From Lumbricus rubellus (taxonomy: Eukaryota > Annelida > Clitellata > Crassiclitellata > Lumbricidae): 64,000 nt of DNA. The stretch lies in assembly GCA_945859605.1 (NCBI GenBank), contig OX243811.1, positions 58,184,766 to 58,248,765 of the forward strand. The letters run 5' to 3'. Every line of letters begins with the position of its first letter. Positions within the stretch are counted from its first letter, which is position 1. Shown here piece by piece: positions 43,701 to 52,400 of this stretch. The notes beneath the pieces are model-generated. The model was not told the DNA's origin. It saw only the letters and a list, made by a program, of their open reading frames with translations, and did not search any database. The position numbers were made by a program, and so were the translations under genes.

Positions 43701-44693
43701 TTATTTGATTAATTATTGTACTGTTAGAAAATCTGGATCCAGGATTAGGTGTAGGCCTATGTATGCATCCAAGATTAGGAAGTAGACCTACGTGCAGATC
43801 AATGTCCATAATTTGTTAAATTGTTGCTCTATCTATCAATAATATTTAACATATTTTGTTAAATTTTTCAGACGAAAACGGTGCAAAACACCTCCAACAG
43901 GTTTGAGTTCCTTGTACAAATAAACCTTAGAGCCTGCCTTGAGCGCATCAGTGAGATCTAGAATTCCATAGTGTCTTTGATATAAATTATCCTGCTCATG
44001 AGCTAGTCTTCCTCTGGTAATTTAAATTAGATATCTTTTCTGTGCACTTGGAATGTGCAGGTGAAGCTGAAAGTTGGGCACATATTTCTTACTTGGCGGG
44101 GGATATAATAAATTCGGACTATAATTAAGCACTTTGTAGGCCCCACATATAGGCCAACAAGGCTAAATGTACTAAATGCGCTTTTTTAAAGATTGAGTGC
44201 TTTAATAATTAACGGATTAGCCAGTGCTAGTTCTAAGAATGAACCTGTACCAGGTGACTAGAATTCTGTAATAGTCTATAACAGAGTAGATTTTATTTGC
44301 AATAGGTCTCCAGTGAATGTCTAAAGCGGAAAGGGAAATGGAATAAACCTCATTTTACTTCTTCTGCAATAGCTCTCTCTTTGGCGCCAAAAACCTTTCA
44401 GGACTTCACGAATTTCCTCGTTTGTTGAACAATTTCTTTTTATAAATTTGGGCTTTATTAAAGTCTAATGCTTTGCTGCTATTGAAATCCGCCCCTTAAT
44501 TCATCAATGCCGAATTTTATTATGAATTTACCTTGCAGACGTTTCGAGCAGTCAACCCAAAGTGCAAGGAACCGAACCTGAACTACAATATTCCTCACTT
44601 GGCAAAAGAAGCGATCAGCCGAACACAGACTACGACAAATTAGACGTCAATGCTTACGAGGCGGTGGACATCCAAGAGCAACCAGAATCTTAA
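22597..44693 (+). CDS. WSC/EGF-repeat transmembrane receptor with ITAM-like tail (19 exons)
   Basis: Splice model: 22597-22788, 23851-23992, 25645-25779, 26573-26727, 28219-28351, 29759-29899, 30201-30332, 32386-32514, 32956-33107, 34045-34186, 34810-34944, 36414-36568, 37946-38078, 40346-40486, 40985-41116, 42379-42510, 43212-43302, 43872-43900, 44539-44693. All junctions keep phase and give 851 residues. Order: short signal peptide, module A [WSC, EGF, WSC, EGF, EGF-like, cbEGF], module B with the same six, a transmembrane helix, and a basic stop-transfer (RRKRCK). The tail has YSSL-x10-YDKL. WSC domains bind glycans; EGFs of the CPxGNYGxxC type occur in engulfment receptors such as Draper and MEGF10. 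A cell-surface recognition or phagocytic receptor is inferred. Modules A and B could be separate genes, but the B start has no ATG/signal peptide and A has no membrane anchor, so one gene fits best. Confidence 0.7.
23593..23718 (+). mobile_element. 5'-truncated LINE 3' end
   Basis: GGTGGCCCTAACCAGCGGGA ... TTGGCTCAATAAA followed by a (TTGA)n tail. It resembles the 3' untranslated end of the LINE at 38.8-40.1 kb (CCCAGCGGGATGTCCATCCC ... GCAATAAA). It is absent from the matching intron of copy 2 near 50.19 kb. Confidence 0.6.
23851..23992 (+). CDS. Exon A2: second half of WSC 1
   Basis: 142 bp, acceptor TTTAG|AATGGATCC, donor ACGG|GTTAAG, phase 0 to 1. Encodes VCQCGDDYG, then ACNLICAGNQSEYCGG and TYVLYT, which completes the WSC cysteine pattern (CxC ... 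C..xCxGN...CGG). Confidence 0.85.
25002..25631 (+). mobile_element. hAT-type non-autonomous element, 8-bp TSD
   Basis: Ends CAGTGTTG and CAACACTG with subterminal AAGTAAAAGTA-rich inverted sequence. The flanking direct repeat TAAATGTT (24994-25001 and 25632-25639) gives an 8-bp duplication, as in hAT. No transposase ORF. It ends 13 bp before the acceptor-adjacent exon start at 25645. Absent from the matching introns near 34.80 and 51.51 kb. Confidence 0.9.
25645..25779 (+). CDS. Exon A3: EGF 1 (Draper/MEGF type)
   Basis: 135 bp, phase 1-1. Encodes VCPIGNYSTLCDRVCHC, then MTGNCPNGCDGNYTGSTC, a C-P-x-G-N-Y ... C ... C-x-C ... C ... G-x-x-G-x-x-C pattern. Acceptor TTCATAG|TT lies just after the hAT insertion; donor ACAA|GTAGGC. 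Confidence 0.8.
26573..26727 (+). CDS. Exon A4: first half of WSC 2
   Basis: 155 bp, phase 1 to 0. Encodes STKYIGCFSDTQSDRALPN, then KMTIDVCIGWC and STFAGAQ. Acceptor TTGAAG|CAACAG, donor CTCAG|GTAATT. Confidence 0.8.
26829..27448. mobile_element. TA-flanked MITE
   Basis: Inverted ends GGGGAGAGTGCTACAAGACG and its imperfect complement ending CACTCTTCCC, with TA on both sides. 620 bp, no ORF. A fragment of a similar end is found at about 46,628-46,655. Confidence 0.75.
28044..28080 (+). repeat. (CA)n microsatellite
   Basis: It sits in the intron before exon A5. A longer (CA)n is at the same place in the duplicate (57.45-57.51 kb), so it predates the duplication. Confidence 0.9.
28219..28351 (+). 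CDS. Exon A5: second half of WSC 2
   Basis: 133 bp, phase 0 to 1. Encodes FGSECHCGESYDKFGQLNEG, then CSSSCIANKAEKCGAANANS and VYSG, a complete WSC ending. Donor TCTG|GTCAGT. Confidence 0.85.
29759..29899 (+). CDS. Exon A6: EGF 2 (Draper/MEGF type)
   Basis: 141 bp, phase 1-1. Encodes VCPTGNYGNGCSRRCNCVND, then CISSSCKPGWTGTSC, the clearest engulfment-receptor-type EGF of the module. Acceptor CTGTTTAG|TC, donor AGAG|GTGAAG. Confidence 0.85.
30201..30332 (+). CDS. Exon A7: EGF-like 3
   Basis: 132 bp, phase 1-1. Encodes DCSTLNGDCFASETC, then NVCRCSDGYQRDKLWQNC, a six-cysteine EGF-like unit with an N-glycosylation motif NCT at the end. Donor ACAG|GTTAGT. Confidence 0.8.
30567..31005 (+). mobile_element. 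tRNA-derived SINE with (ACAT)n tail
   Basis: Head with B box GGTTCAAATCC and a partial A box (GTGGCACTGTGGG), body CTTGGGCAAGTCTTTCTCTT, 3' end GGGAGCGCTTCTGAGTAG ... GGGGTGCTATAACAAG. About 220 bp of near-pure (ACAT)n follow (30,776-31,003). The 3' end matches the 3' end of the LINE at 52.4 kb. Confidence 0.8.
31590..31663 (-). mobile_element. Inverted SINE 3' fragment
   Basis: A (TGTA)n run, then GTGCACTTGTTATAGCACCC and CTTCAAGATTTGCTACTCAG: the reverse complement of the SINE tail at 30.75 kb. The next SINE starts head-on immediately after. Confidence 0.7.
31664..31880 (+). mobile_element. tRNA-derived SINE, second copy
   Basis: A box TGGTCTAGTGG, body CTTGGGCAAGTCCTTCACTT, 3' end GGGAGCGCCTCTGAGTAGAG ... 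AAGGGGCGCTATTACAAG, then a short ACAAACAAAC/CATAC tail. Confidence 0.8.
32386..32514 (+). CDS. Exon A8: calcium-binding EGF
   Basis: 129 bp, phase 1-1. Encodes DIDECASTRSVCGEGA, then CTNTIGGFSCHCLNGQ, the D-I/V-D-E-C ... C.N..G.F.C.C consensus of calcium-binding EGF. The 441-bp intron to the next WSC exon is the shortest link between the two modules. Confidence 0.85.
32956..33107 (+). CDS. Exon B1: first half of WSC 3
   Basis: 152 bp, phase 1 to 0. Encodes DHYVGCFYDNSSQLLQWED and MTIELCIERC. Acceptor GGCTGTAG|AT. There is no hydrophobic leader in frame, so it is an internal exon. Confidence 0.85.
33569..33720. mobile_element. Short MITE with GGGACGTAACTA ends
   Basis: The 12-bp perfect inverted ends GGGACGTAACTA (33571) and TAGTTACGTCCC (to 33718) enclose about 125 bp that itself has a CTTGGGGGGGCTAAACCCCC inner palindrome. 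Confidence 0.6.
34045..34186 (+). CDS. Exon B2: second half of WSC 3
   Basis: 142 bp, as in A2. Encodes FVCQCGDDYGVQTLDRAC and LICTGNQSEFCGG. Donor ACAG|GTAAAA. Confidence 0.85.
34810..34944 (+). CDS. Exon B3: EGF 4
   Basis: 135 bp, phase 1-1. Encodes VCPIGYYNPQCDRVCHC, then TCDRTTGKCPNGCDGNYIGS and TC. Same length as A3 and C3. Confidence 0.85.
35270..35667. repeat. GC-rich insertion of unknown type
   Basis: A GC-rich block inside an AT-rich intron, with frames open on both strands (for example 35215-35787 +). It contains GAACTTTAGGGAGATGGTTT and GGCGTGGTTGGACATTTGGG. No recognised domain; I treat it as a repeat, perhaps a SINE-like insertion. Confidence 0.35.
35668..35945. mobile_element. 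MITE with GTGGCGG ends
   Basis: Left end CGTGGCGGTGCCAGGGGGCT and right end CCTATCGCCGCCACTGG are inverted copies. The family matches the element at 55,582-56,266 (CAGTGGCGGCG ... CGCCGCCACT). The inside holds the TCTAAGCCCCTCTAAATGCC phrase typical of both. Confidence 0.55.
36414..36568 (+). CDS. Exon B4: first half of WSC 4
   Basis: 155 bp as in A4. Encodes SAKYIGCFNDIRSERAMPN, then QMTINVCVGWC and STFAGAQ. Confidence 0.85.
37946..38078 (+). CDS. Exon B5: second half of WSC 4, GC donor
   Basis: 133 bp as in A5 and C5. Encodes YGSECYCGDSYNKFSQLNES, then CAANKTEKCGAANVNSVYSG. The donor is TCTG|GCGAGT where A5 and C5 have TCTG|GTCAGT. Use of the nearby GT at 38083 would break the phase, so this is either a GC-AG intron or a splice-site mutation. 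Confidence 0.8.
38833..40088 (+). mobile_element. 5'-truncated LINE (jockey/CR1-like) with (TTGTA)n tail
   Basis: The ORF from 38842 to 39785 covers the reverse-transcriptase palm and thumb: GVPQGSNLGPLLFLLYINDL, FADDTN (catalytic YADD-type motif as FADD), LTLNLDKTNFILF, STKFLGVHIDQHLTW and a C-terminal YESRLHKLVILQKRAVRII. The N-terminal half with endonuclease is missing. A 3' untranslated part, CAATAAAG and a (TTGTA)n tail to 40,088 complete the element. It lies in intron B5-B6. Confidence 0.85.
40346..40486 (+). CDS. Exon B6: EGF 5
   Basis: 141 bp, phase 1-1. Encodes VCPARNYGDGCSRRCNCVND, then CISSSCKPGWTGISC. Donor AGAG|GTGAGA. Confidence 0.85.
40631..40656. repeat. (TA)n microsatellite
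   Basis: About 13 dinucleotide units in the intron between B6 and B7. Confidence 0.9.
40985..41116 (+). CDS. Exon B7: EGF-like 6
   Basis: 132 bp. Encodes DCSTAKDYCFANETC, then NLCRCSDGFQRDKLWQNC. Acceptor TTTCTGTAG|AT, donor ACAG|GTTAGT. Confidence 0.85.
41264..42196. mobile_element. piggyBac-type non-autonomous element
   Basis: The ends CCCTTATAGGGTCACCGG and CCGGTGACC ... GTGACCCTATGAGGG are flanked by TTAA (41260-41263 and 42197-42200), the piggyBac target. It contains an inverted SINE tail (41578-41640) and two tandem copies of an about 150-bp unit holding GCCGCCATTTTGATTTT. No transposase. Confidence 0.8.
41578..41640 (-). mobile_element. SINE 3' fragment nested in the piggyBac-type element
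   Basis: ATAGCGCCTCTTCAAGGAAA, then CTACTCAGAGGCGCTCCCGA: the reverse complement of the SINE/LINE shared 3' end. Confidence 0.7.
42379..42510 (+). CDS. Exon B8: calcium-binding EGF 2
   Basis: 132 bp, phase 1-1. Encodes DIDECSRTPSICGTDSVNC, then SNTYGSYICYCKNGD. One codon longer than A8. Acceptor CGTTGTAG|AC, donor ACGG|GTAAGG. Confidence 0.85.
43212..43302 (+). CDS. Exon B9: transmembrane helix
   Basis: 91 bp, phase 1 to 2. Encodes ANAATIIGAVVGSVGGALII followed by LAVIGVIVCI, a single hydrophobic span with small-residue (GxxxG-type) spacing. The next exon starts with Arg/Lys, giving an outside-to-inside type I orientation. Confidence 0.85.
43872..43900 (+). CDS. Exon B10: basic juxtamembrane micro-exon
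   Basis: 29 bp, phase 2 to 1. Encodes RRKRCKTPPT, a stop-transfer sequence with a Cys that could be palmitoylated. Acceptor TTTTTCAG|AC, donor CAACAG|GTTTGA. Confidence 0.7.
44539..44693 (+). CDS. Exon B11: cytoplasmic tail with ITAM-like motif
   Basis: 155 bp to the TAA at 44691-44693. YSSL (44589-44600) and YDKL (44631-44642) are separated by 10 residues and preceded by E-P-E, matching D/E..YxxL-x(6-12)-YxxL. A third tyrosine lies in NAYEAVD (44655). Acceptor CCTTGCAG|AC. Confidence 0.8.
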
Positions 44694-45795
44694 AATACAG
44701 AATGAACCCAAATAATCGCTAGTGACACAATGCTGGCAATTACATGTAAACGCGATAACTTAGCTGTTGGTTAAGTTCACTCATCTTCTGCGTTTATCAT
44801 GCCACACTGAGCGCGTGATTTTAGTCTTTTGGCTGTAGGGTGATGATCCTGGACATTAGACTCCGAACAATGTCCCCTATTTTGCGTACGACATATTCCA
44901 CCAGATATTCACCCTCAGTGCAGTTAGTCTATTTTTGTGCAGCTAATTTAGAAAGCTTATTTTCGTCCTGTTTTGTTCACTGTGTTAACCTGTTACTGCC
45001 GCCACGGTAAAGACCTGCTACGGTCATTAAGATGTAAACGTAAGACTTGGTAGTGTCACTCAGTTATTAATTTCTAGCGCTAGGACTTATCACTTCCATT
45101 ATTTTAGATCTAGCCTACACTTAAGACTTGTTAATGCCGCTTACGACTTAAGTTACATCCATGTTACTGTCGTTCACATTTAAAATTGTATTTGCAGTAA
45201 ACGACAGCCATGTTGAGTTTTGGGCGACCATGCAGCATAATAAGCTAATCTTATAGACTAGATGTTTTGAACTTTTGGATGTATAGTTTTAATGTCTAAC
45301 TTACTTATAGATTACACAATACACACGTTAACATAATTTATTCCTATAGAGGTTTTGGCAGCATGATTATGCGCTTGATTGCGACTGTGCCCTTCTGTGG
45401 AAATGAGGATTTCAGTCGATTAGTTATCCAGCTCAAAATTAATTTGCATTTGTTTTAATAACCGAGGTCACAATGTCATGTGTAACCATGCACTCAAACA
45501 TACACTATTAGGGGTTTCAGAATAGGCCTTTTTTGCCGAACGCCTTTTTGAAAAAATAGGCGATTCTTTAAATTTGCTTCAAACATTCTACTTTGGTCGT
45601 GATACATACTGCCTACGTCAAGTTTCTGCCTGCACAGACGCAGGACGCCATTTTTAAGAAGCCGCCATTTTGATTTCTAAGGACAATTCCCAATGGTTCC
45701 GATGCATAATAATCAAAACTGTGAGAAACCATCCAGAGTTATGACGGAATATGCCTCAAGAACATTGGAAAACAAGCAACGGAAATGAGTAACTA
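44694..45795. other. 3' flank of the receptor gene
   Basis: Probable 3' untranslated region, then intergenic sequence. I saw no convincing AATAAA close to the stop. A GCCGCCATTTTGATTT motif occurs at about 45.66 kb and recurs on the far side of the next MITE at about 46.40 kb. Confidence 0.4.
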
Positions 45796-46199
45796 CACTG
45801 TGTCCCAATAAATCGGGCACCTTTTTATAATGTGAATAAAACTGGTAAATATTCATCGATTGTCAAAATTTGAAGACCTTTTTTATCCTGAGATAATTAT
45901 CTACAAATTGGTAATTTATGAACGGCCGTCACTAAAAAGTTACGTCATAAAGACGTCGTTAATTTACATATCGAAACCAAATGTCAACAAAAATCGTTAT
46001 ATTTGGTACTTAACATTTGAATTCTCTGATGCAAATGACGTAATTGTGACGTCGATATTCATGCAAGAAACTTCATATTTTAATCAGTGCAAGACAATTA
46101 TCTCAGGATAAAAACAGTTTAAAAAATTTGAAAATCGATTAAGATTTGCCTGTTTTATTCACATTATAAAAAGGGTGCCCAATTTATTGGGACACAGTG
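45796..46199. mobile_element. Mariner-type MITE with CACTGTGTCC ends
   Basis: Inverted ends CACTGTGTCCCAATAAAT and its complement ending GGGACACAGTG, with TA duplications. 404 bp, with long internal complementarity (CATTATAAAAAGGTGCCC ends). The outer 10 bp are shared with the element at 56,291. Confidence 0.85.
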
Positions 46200-47094
46200 T
46201 ACATGTATAAACCTATGTTAATTTTATAATAACAATTTTGCTGTTTTTAAATGTAAAAATACTTGATTTTGGCTTAATCTTGATGTCTAATATTGATTTT
46301 GACTTTAGATTCGTGTTATTCGAGTCAGAAATATATAGAAACGACTCCAGACACTAGATGATATGATGATTTATAAGAATTTCTTAGCCTCAGGCCGCCA
46401 TTTTTAAAAAGCCGCCATTTTGAATTCCAATGGAATTTCAGATGCCTCCCCCTTCTGCAAATGTTCTCTCAGGTCCCAACTACAACTGTGCTAAGCGGCA
46501 ACCCGTGTTCAAAAAGTGAAGTTTACTAACCAGAAACTGACTTTCACCGCTTAGACTTTTAGGATCAGACATGTCATGTTCTTCTCTTGGAATCCACACA
46601 GAAGAAAAGTGCAATTTTCGTTAGCATGGGCATCTTGGAGCACTCTCCCCCTATGTCTTTACAGGGTAGATGCGGCAGTTGACAAGTGACAAAGCATTAT
46701 CTACATGATAGACTTTATGCTCTGCAATTATTGTATTGTATGAAGAGACCTCTCTGTGTGAGGATTAAATTTTCACATCTGGATCGCCTTACATCAGCCG
46801 ACTGTAGACTGAGTTGAGTTGCGAGCAAAATGAATGAAGAAGGGACTGAGTTGGACATCAGTGCGTAGGCCTACAGATCAGCTTAAGAGTCTGGCGTGAT
46901 CAAAGAAAGACACCGCGGTCTATTCAACTAGCATTTATTATCTTCATCATAATAATTATAGACCTATATTCACGTAAAGATCAGGTCCATTAGGTCAGTT
47001 GTTGAATGCTGACGGATCGTTCGCAAACGTTATGATGATAATGCTGCTGAAAATTCTGTGACATTTCTAGTGGGGATAGCCTATAGGGCTAATT
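46200..47094. other. Intergenic region between receptor gene and duplicate
   Basis: No gene supported. Contains a fragment of the 26.8-kb MITE family near 46,628-46,655 (GGGCATCTTGGAGCACTCTC) and two GCCGCCATTTT motifs at about 46.39-46.42 kb. Confidence 0.4.
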
Positions 47095-48559
47095 CTCGTT
47101 TTGTAACTCAGAAATTCACCATTAAGAAATTCGCGCGATTGCGCGAAGACGTCATTTAACCGTCTTTGATAATGTTTTATGTCGATTCACCCGTTATCAT
47201 ATCAAGACGTCTCTGGTCACGAGAGAATTGCTGCACTTTACAAGAGAAAAATATCTGCATGAAGAGACCCTGAAATCATCTGTATGAGATTTGAATCTTA
47301 CAATATTCAATATCTTTACATCTGGATCCCCGTATATCAGCTGACGGAGTCGACTGAAAAAGGGTAAATTTTGAAACAAAGAACAAAATGAATAATGGAT
47401 ATGGTATCAGAGCCTTCAGAGGTGACCCAGAAACAAAACCGGTGTCACAGTTCTAAAAACAATCCCGCCTATTAACACTGTATGCTCTGAAATCATTCTG
47501 GTCAAACGGTAACGTGCAACTCTGGTGGCTACTGTCACGATGAAAATTCTCAACTCGAATGCTTGAATTCTCAACTGCTCCTCTCCCACAGGCAAATACT
47601 GAATGCCTCACCATTTAAATATTTCTCATAGGCCCCTACACGTTTTCGTGTAGCCTTAGAATGGGACAGCATGGGAACAATTAGGCGAATGCAATGCACT
47701 TCCTCCTGCAAGATTGACATGCTTTAATAAACTACAGTACCAGGTATAGGCGTATAGGCCCAACCTAGTTAATGCGCCAGTCAGCCGAAGCGTGAAGCTC
47801 TCAACTCATGAATAAATATGAGTTTGATGCCTTAGTTGTTCCTATTCACCAGCAAATATTTTTGCCTTGGTCTTGATATGTGCTTTCTGGAGACAAGGAA
47901 GTGACCCGAGTCATTTCTTTAGTAGGACAATGTTGGTCTGTGTAGGCCTACAGATTCATAGGCCCTACAGATTCACACGTTGTCCCTACTACTGCTTTGC
48001 ATAGGGTCATATTACAGTCTGAAGTCAGAAGCTATATGCAGACACAACCATTAGATTTGAACTAGGCATATAGGCAATAGTTGTGCACAATAAGGTGACT
48101 GACTTACAAAATTAATGAAATGCGTTCGAGTTCTTATTTGCGTCATTTCTTAATAAACGCTTCTTTACTTAGCCTGTTAGCAAATACATTGTTCGTTGAA
48201 GGTAGGTGTCATGACTGAATATGAAATAATGATGATTTCCTAATAGCAGTTTACACACACCTTTCAACTGATACAAAAATACAATGTTGTACTTAATTAC
48301 TGCACATTTTACATAATTAGTTAAGTGTGATTGAATGGTAGAGGTAGAAAATTAAAAGTGCTGAGTGAAGGAGAAGGAGATGCAGCAGTGACCCATTCTA
48401 TGGCGCCTTAATAATGCATAAAGCCTCAATTGGTGATCGTATAGCCTAAAGCTAGGAAGAAGAAGAAGAAAAACCTGAGGCAGCTCTGGGTAAGAAGTGT
48501 TAGCGACTTCATGATATTCTTAACCTCCGCGCATACGAGGACAGGTTTTCACTCATCTC

Positions 48560-48735
48560 AATTGTCATCTCATCTTCCCACCGATAGTGTGTGGTCGGTG
48601 TGCTTGCTCATCGTTGTTGGGATGGCTATATGCAGAAGGGGCAGAAATCTCGACACAAATTTCTGCTCTGGCCGGGATAGGAATCCCCCCGACCCCTCGT
48701 GTGACAGTGAAGCACGCTAAGCAGTAGTCAAAAGT
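48560..48735 (-). mobile_element. SINE, duplicate of 21,870-22,045
   Basis: The same SINE at the same relative position as in copy 1, with its shared GCAGAAATTTGTGTCGAGAT body, so it was carried along by the segmental duplication. Confidence 0.65.
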
Positions 48736-49250
48736 CTCAAAACTCCACCCCATTAGAGGAAGCAAGTTCGAAATTCAATTATAATAATATTATTAAGCTT
48801 AGGCCTAATAGAGAAACAGGAAGTCAAACAGGTTATCAAGTTGAAACAGGCATCATCTGTCCTATCACTCATTTATTCTTAGTTTTATCAGACTCGCTGA
48901 AAGTTTGAAACTATGTAAAAGTTTGAAACTATGTAAGTATACGGAACCTTGCTATTAATAATATTCTATTTGGTTCACGCGACTCCATCTTGCATGTCAG
49001 CTCGTGATTTACGCTGGTGTGTAGGATTTCTTACAGCTGCACAATAGGTCTATTATACGCATGTTATGGCGCAGTGTAGCGTGAAATTGATATTCTTTAC
49101 GCTCTTGAGGAACTGGGGGGAGGGGGCAAGTCGTGGTTACGCTCTGTGATAAGATTAGAATCTATGCCCCCGAAGATCAACTAGGCCTATAGGCTATAGG
49201 CTACATATAGTGGCAACATGTCTTGCTGTTATCTCCAATAAGCTTTTAAT

Positions 49251-49448
49251 ATGAAAATAATGGCCACTTTAATGTCTGGTTTATTATTTTGTTTAGGTTT
49301 TACAAAGGACCAGTACGTGGGGTGCTTTTATGAAAACAGTAGTCAGTTGCTTCAATGGGAAGATACTTTTAATATGAGTCCAATGACCATTGAACTTTGC
49401 ATTGAACGTTGTCGAACCGGTGGAAGAAAGACGTACGCTAAACTTCAG
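49251..49448 (+). CDS. Exon C1: signal peptide and first half of WSC
   Basis: Encodes MKIMATLMSGLLFCLGF, then TKDQYVGCFYENSS. The leader has an in-frame 6-bp difference from A1, giving a longer hydrophobic core. The 152-bp core after the AG at 49295-49296 matches A1 and B1. Confidence 0.7.
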
Positions 49449-52400
49449 GTAGCCTATGCTGTACAATGTAGGCCTACATGTGTTTTTGCTGTCACAATTG
49501 GCTGCTGCAAATATACACGGCCACTATGAGGTTTGCATTACGAGAATATCAAGCTGCTTTATTTACACTAGATGGAAAAATAGATTTGTCGACTGCAGAG
49601 TCTATCCTCATCACCGGCCTACGTTACGACACTGACATGTTTCTTTAAACAAACAGGCCTAATGCCTATACTTTTATGATGAAAGTGCAGAGGTCACGCA
49701 ACTGAAGTCTATGAGATGACTGTTAATAATGATGTCAATGGAATGCAAGCAGAGCGAAAAATTCTTTGAATAGCATGAAGCAAAGCGAATCGATTAACTA
49801 GGCATGAATTGCTTAAGGACCCAAATAAACGGATAGACATTTCTTCAATTCAAGGGTTGTAAACTTTTTTGTGAAATGTTTGAATGATTCATTGATTCAT
49901 GGATAGGTTACTATCGCAGCTCATAGGTTAAGTCCGTTAAGAGGAAATATTGCTATAGCCTAGCCTACATAGCATAATTAACATTCCAGGTTGAAGTTGA
50001 CCAGGGCCTATTATAGTGTAGGCCTATCTAACACAGATTGCATGTTTTCTTAACTACTTGAAACACTTGTTATGTATGATCTAAATTGTTATTTAAATGT
50101 TATTTATCGGTTAAGTAAGGATGAAAGATGTCTGTTCACTATTTGCATTCTCGGTCTCTCCGTTTTATTGTGATTCGTTGCTTTTGCGACAGAGTGTTTC
50201 GAAATTGGAAGACGAGACCACTAAAGGGATGAAAGTGGCTAAAGAAATTCTATAGCATACCAACATTTTCTTTTATCTTTTCAAATATTTAATTATAAAC
50301 TTATGTTGAATAATTATGTCATTATTTAGAATGGATCCGTTTGTCAATGTGGAGACGACTACGGAATGCAAACGTTAGACAGCGCATGCAATTTAATATG
50401 CGCTGGAAATCAGTCGGAATACTGTGGAGGCGTTACCAATGAATTACTGACGCCATACGTTCTTTACACGGGTTAAGTAAAAATGTATTTTAGCCTACTT
50501 GAATTAGCTGAATGTGTAGTTATCAGACAATGCAGGTTTTAATAAGTTATTCACATCAAACTTCAAATGCCCAACCGAACCATTTCTATTGCCTTATGCA
50601 ATTTAAACTGCCTGCAAGTAAATTTAGTACGGCACATTTATATAGCTGCTCATTCACTTCTCTTCAATGAACTCAGTTGCTAATCAACGGTGCATGAATT
50701 AATTCTTAACTAGGTGTGAGTCTATTTTCCCACTAACACAAATGTAAATCCTATCTCTTCGGGGTTTCTTCTACGCTGCTTATCGGCTTATCTTAACTAC
50801 GATTCACTGTGATAGCTAATCGCTATTTATAAATTCCTATAGTATACAGTCCTTGTGCTCACTACACAGACAACGCCACAATTTATATTGTTCTTTATAA
50901 TTCGAGCTTAAACGTTCCGTACAAAATCGTACAAAATACACTTAGGCTAAAACATTAAACATTAATTTTACACGTTCAAAACTCTAACGCTGAAATTCCT
51001 ATCTCCTTAAAAAGACATTTTTAACTCCAACTATTCACTAGCACTCCTTGTCTCAACGTGCAGCCCTTAGTATCTCTTTCTGCCTTTGTTTGTATGTTTG
51101 TCTGTCTATCTCTTTGTCTGTCTGTCTCTCTCTCTCAGGTTTGCTAGGCGCCAAGTAGCCTATACATTTTACGTGCCCCAAATCTGCATGCACCTGTGCC
51201 AAGTGAACACTCGCTCTTGCATACTGCATACTGTGCATAGGCCTGACATTAATTAGCTGAGCATTACACGCAATATATATTAGCTCACACTAGGTTTAGT
51301 GTATGCAAAGCCTGAGATTTACAATAGTAGCAAGCAAGACCTATTCGTTTTTATTGTTATTAGTTTATACTTAACAATAACTGACTAAGTGAAGCAACTC
51401 GGTTTCGAAAATTAAGTTTCTTCTAATAATTTCAATAATAATAATAATTTTAAATTTTATTTTAATTTTGGTCATAATAATTAGGCCTATGTGAATATTT
51501 TGTTGTTATAAACGTTAATAGTGTGTCCGATTGGCAATCACTCCAGACAATGTGATCGTGGGTGTCACTGCAAACGACAAATTCCTTGTGATCGAATGAC
51601 AGGAAATTGTCCAAATGGATGTGACGGAAAATATGCTGGATCGACTTGCAACACAAGTAGGCTAGACACCTGCTTTAACCTAACCACGGGATGCTAGGAA
51701 TTATTATCAGGGCTTCAGAAATCTTCTGACAATTTCGCTCTTGAAAACGTTCAATAAATTGCACTTCACGAAAATTTACGTTTGAAATGAAAATCTAAAA
51801 GTAGGAAATTATTTTTGACAAAGACAGGTTTTGATTAAAACCAGAATTTGCTCGGCAGGTCTATATTGTTTACCTCTCGAATTATTCCTTCCATCCTTCC
51901 GTTTACTCCGATTAAATTCTTTTGCATTTGTTTTAAGGAAAGAAGTAAATGAGTGTTTTTTCTCGTTCTTGCTTATTTTATGCTTTTGCGTCTGTGATAC
52001 TGAAATAATTCTTTACCTTTATTTTCGTAATTAAGGCACACTTAAAAAGAAGGAAGCCTTGTTCACTACCTTTTGTCTTTTGATTTTGTCATAATTATGT
52101 TTCAGCTTGTTATCGAATTACCGGTACAGAGGAATCGGTTTTTAATCAGAACTATGGTTCATACTGTAAGCGATTAGGACTAGCTACGAGTCTACGACTA
52201 AGCAAACGATTGATAGGGCCTATAGGCCACCTCCAAAGTTCTTGTTGTGTCCTATTCAATGTAGCTTCTGTATTATTGTTACTTGAGTGAAGACTTTTGC
52301 CAAGCTATTTAGAAAATAATATCATTGTTATTTATATGCTTGCTATTGTAATAAATTTATTATGATAATTTATTTAATAAATTTAGGCCTATAGCCTATA

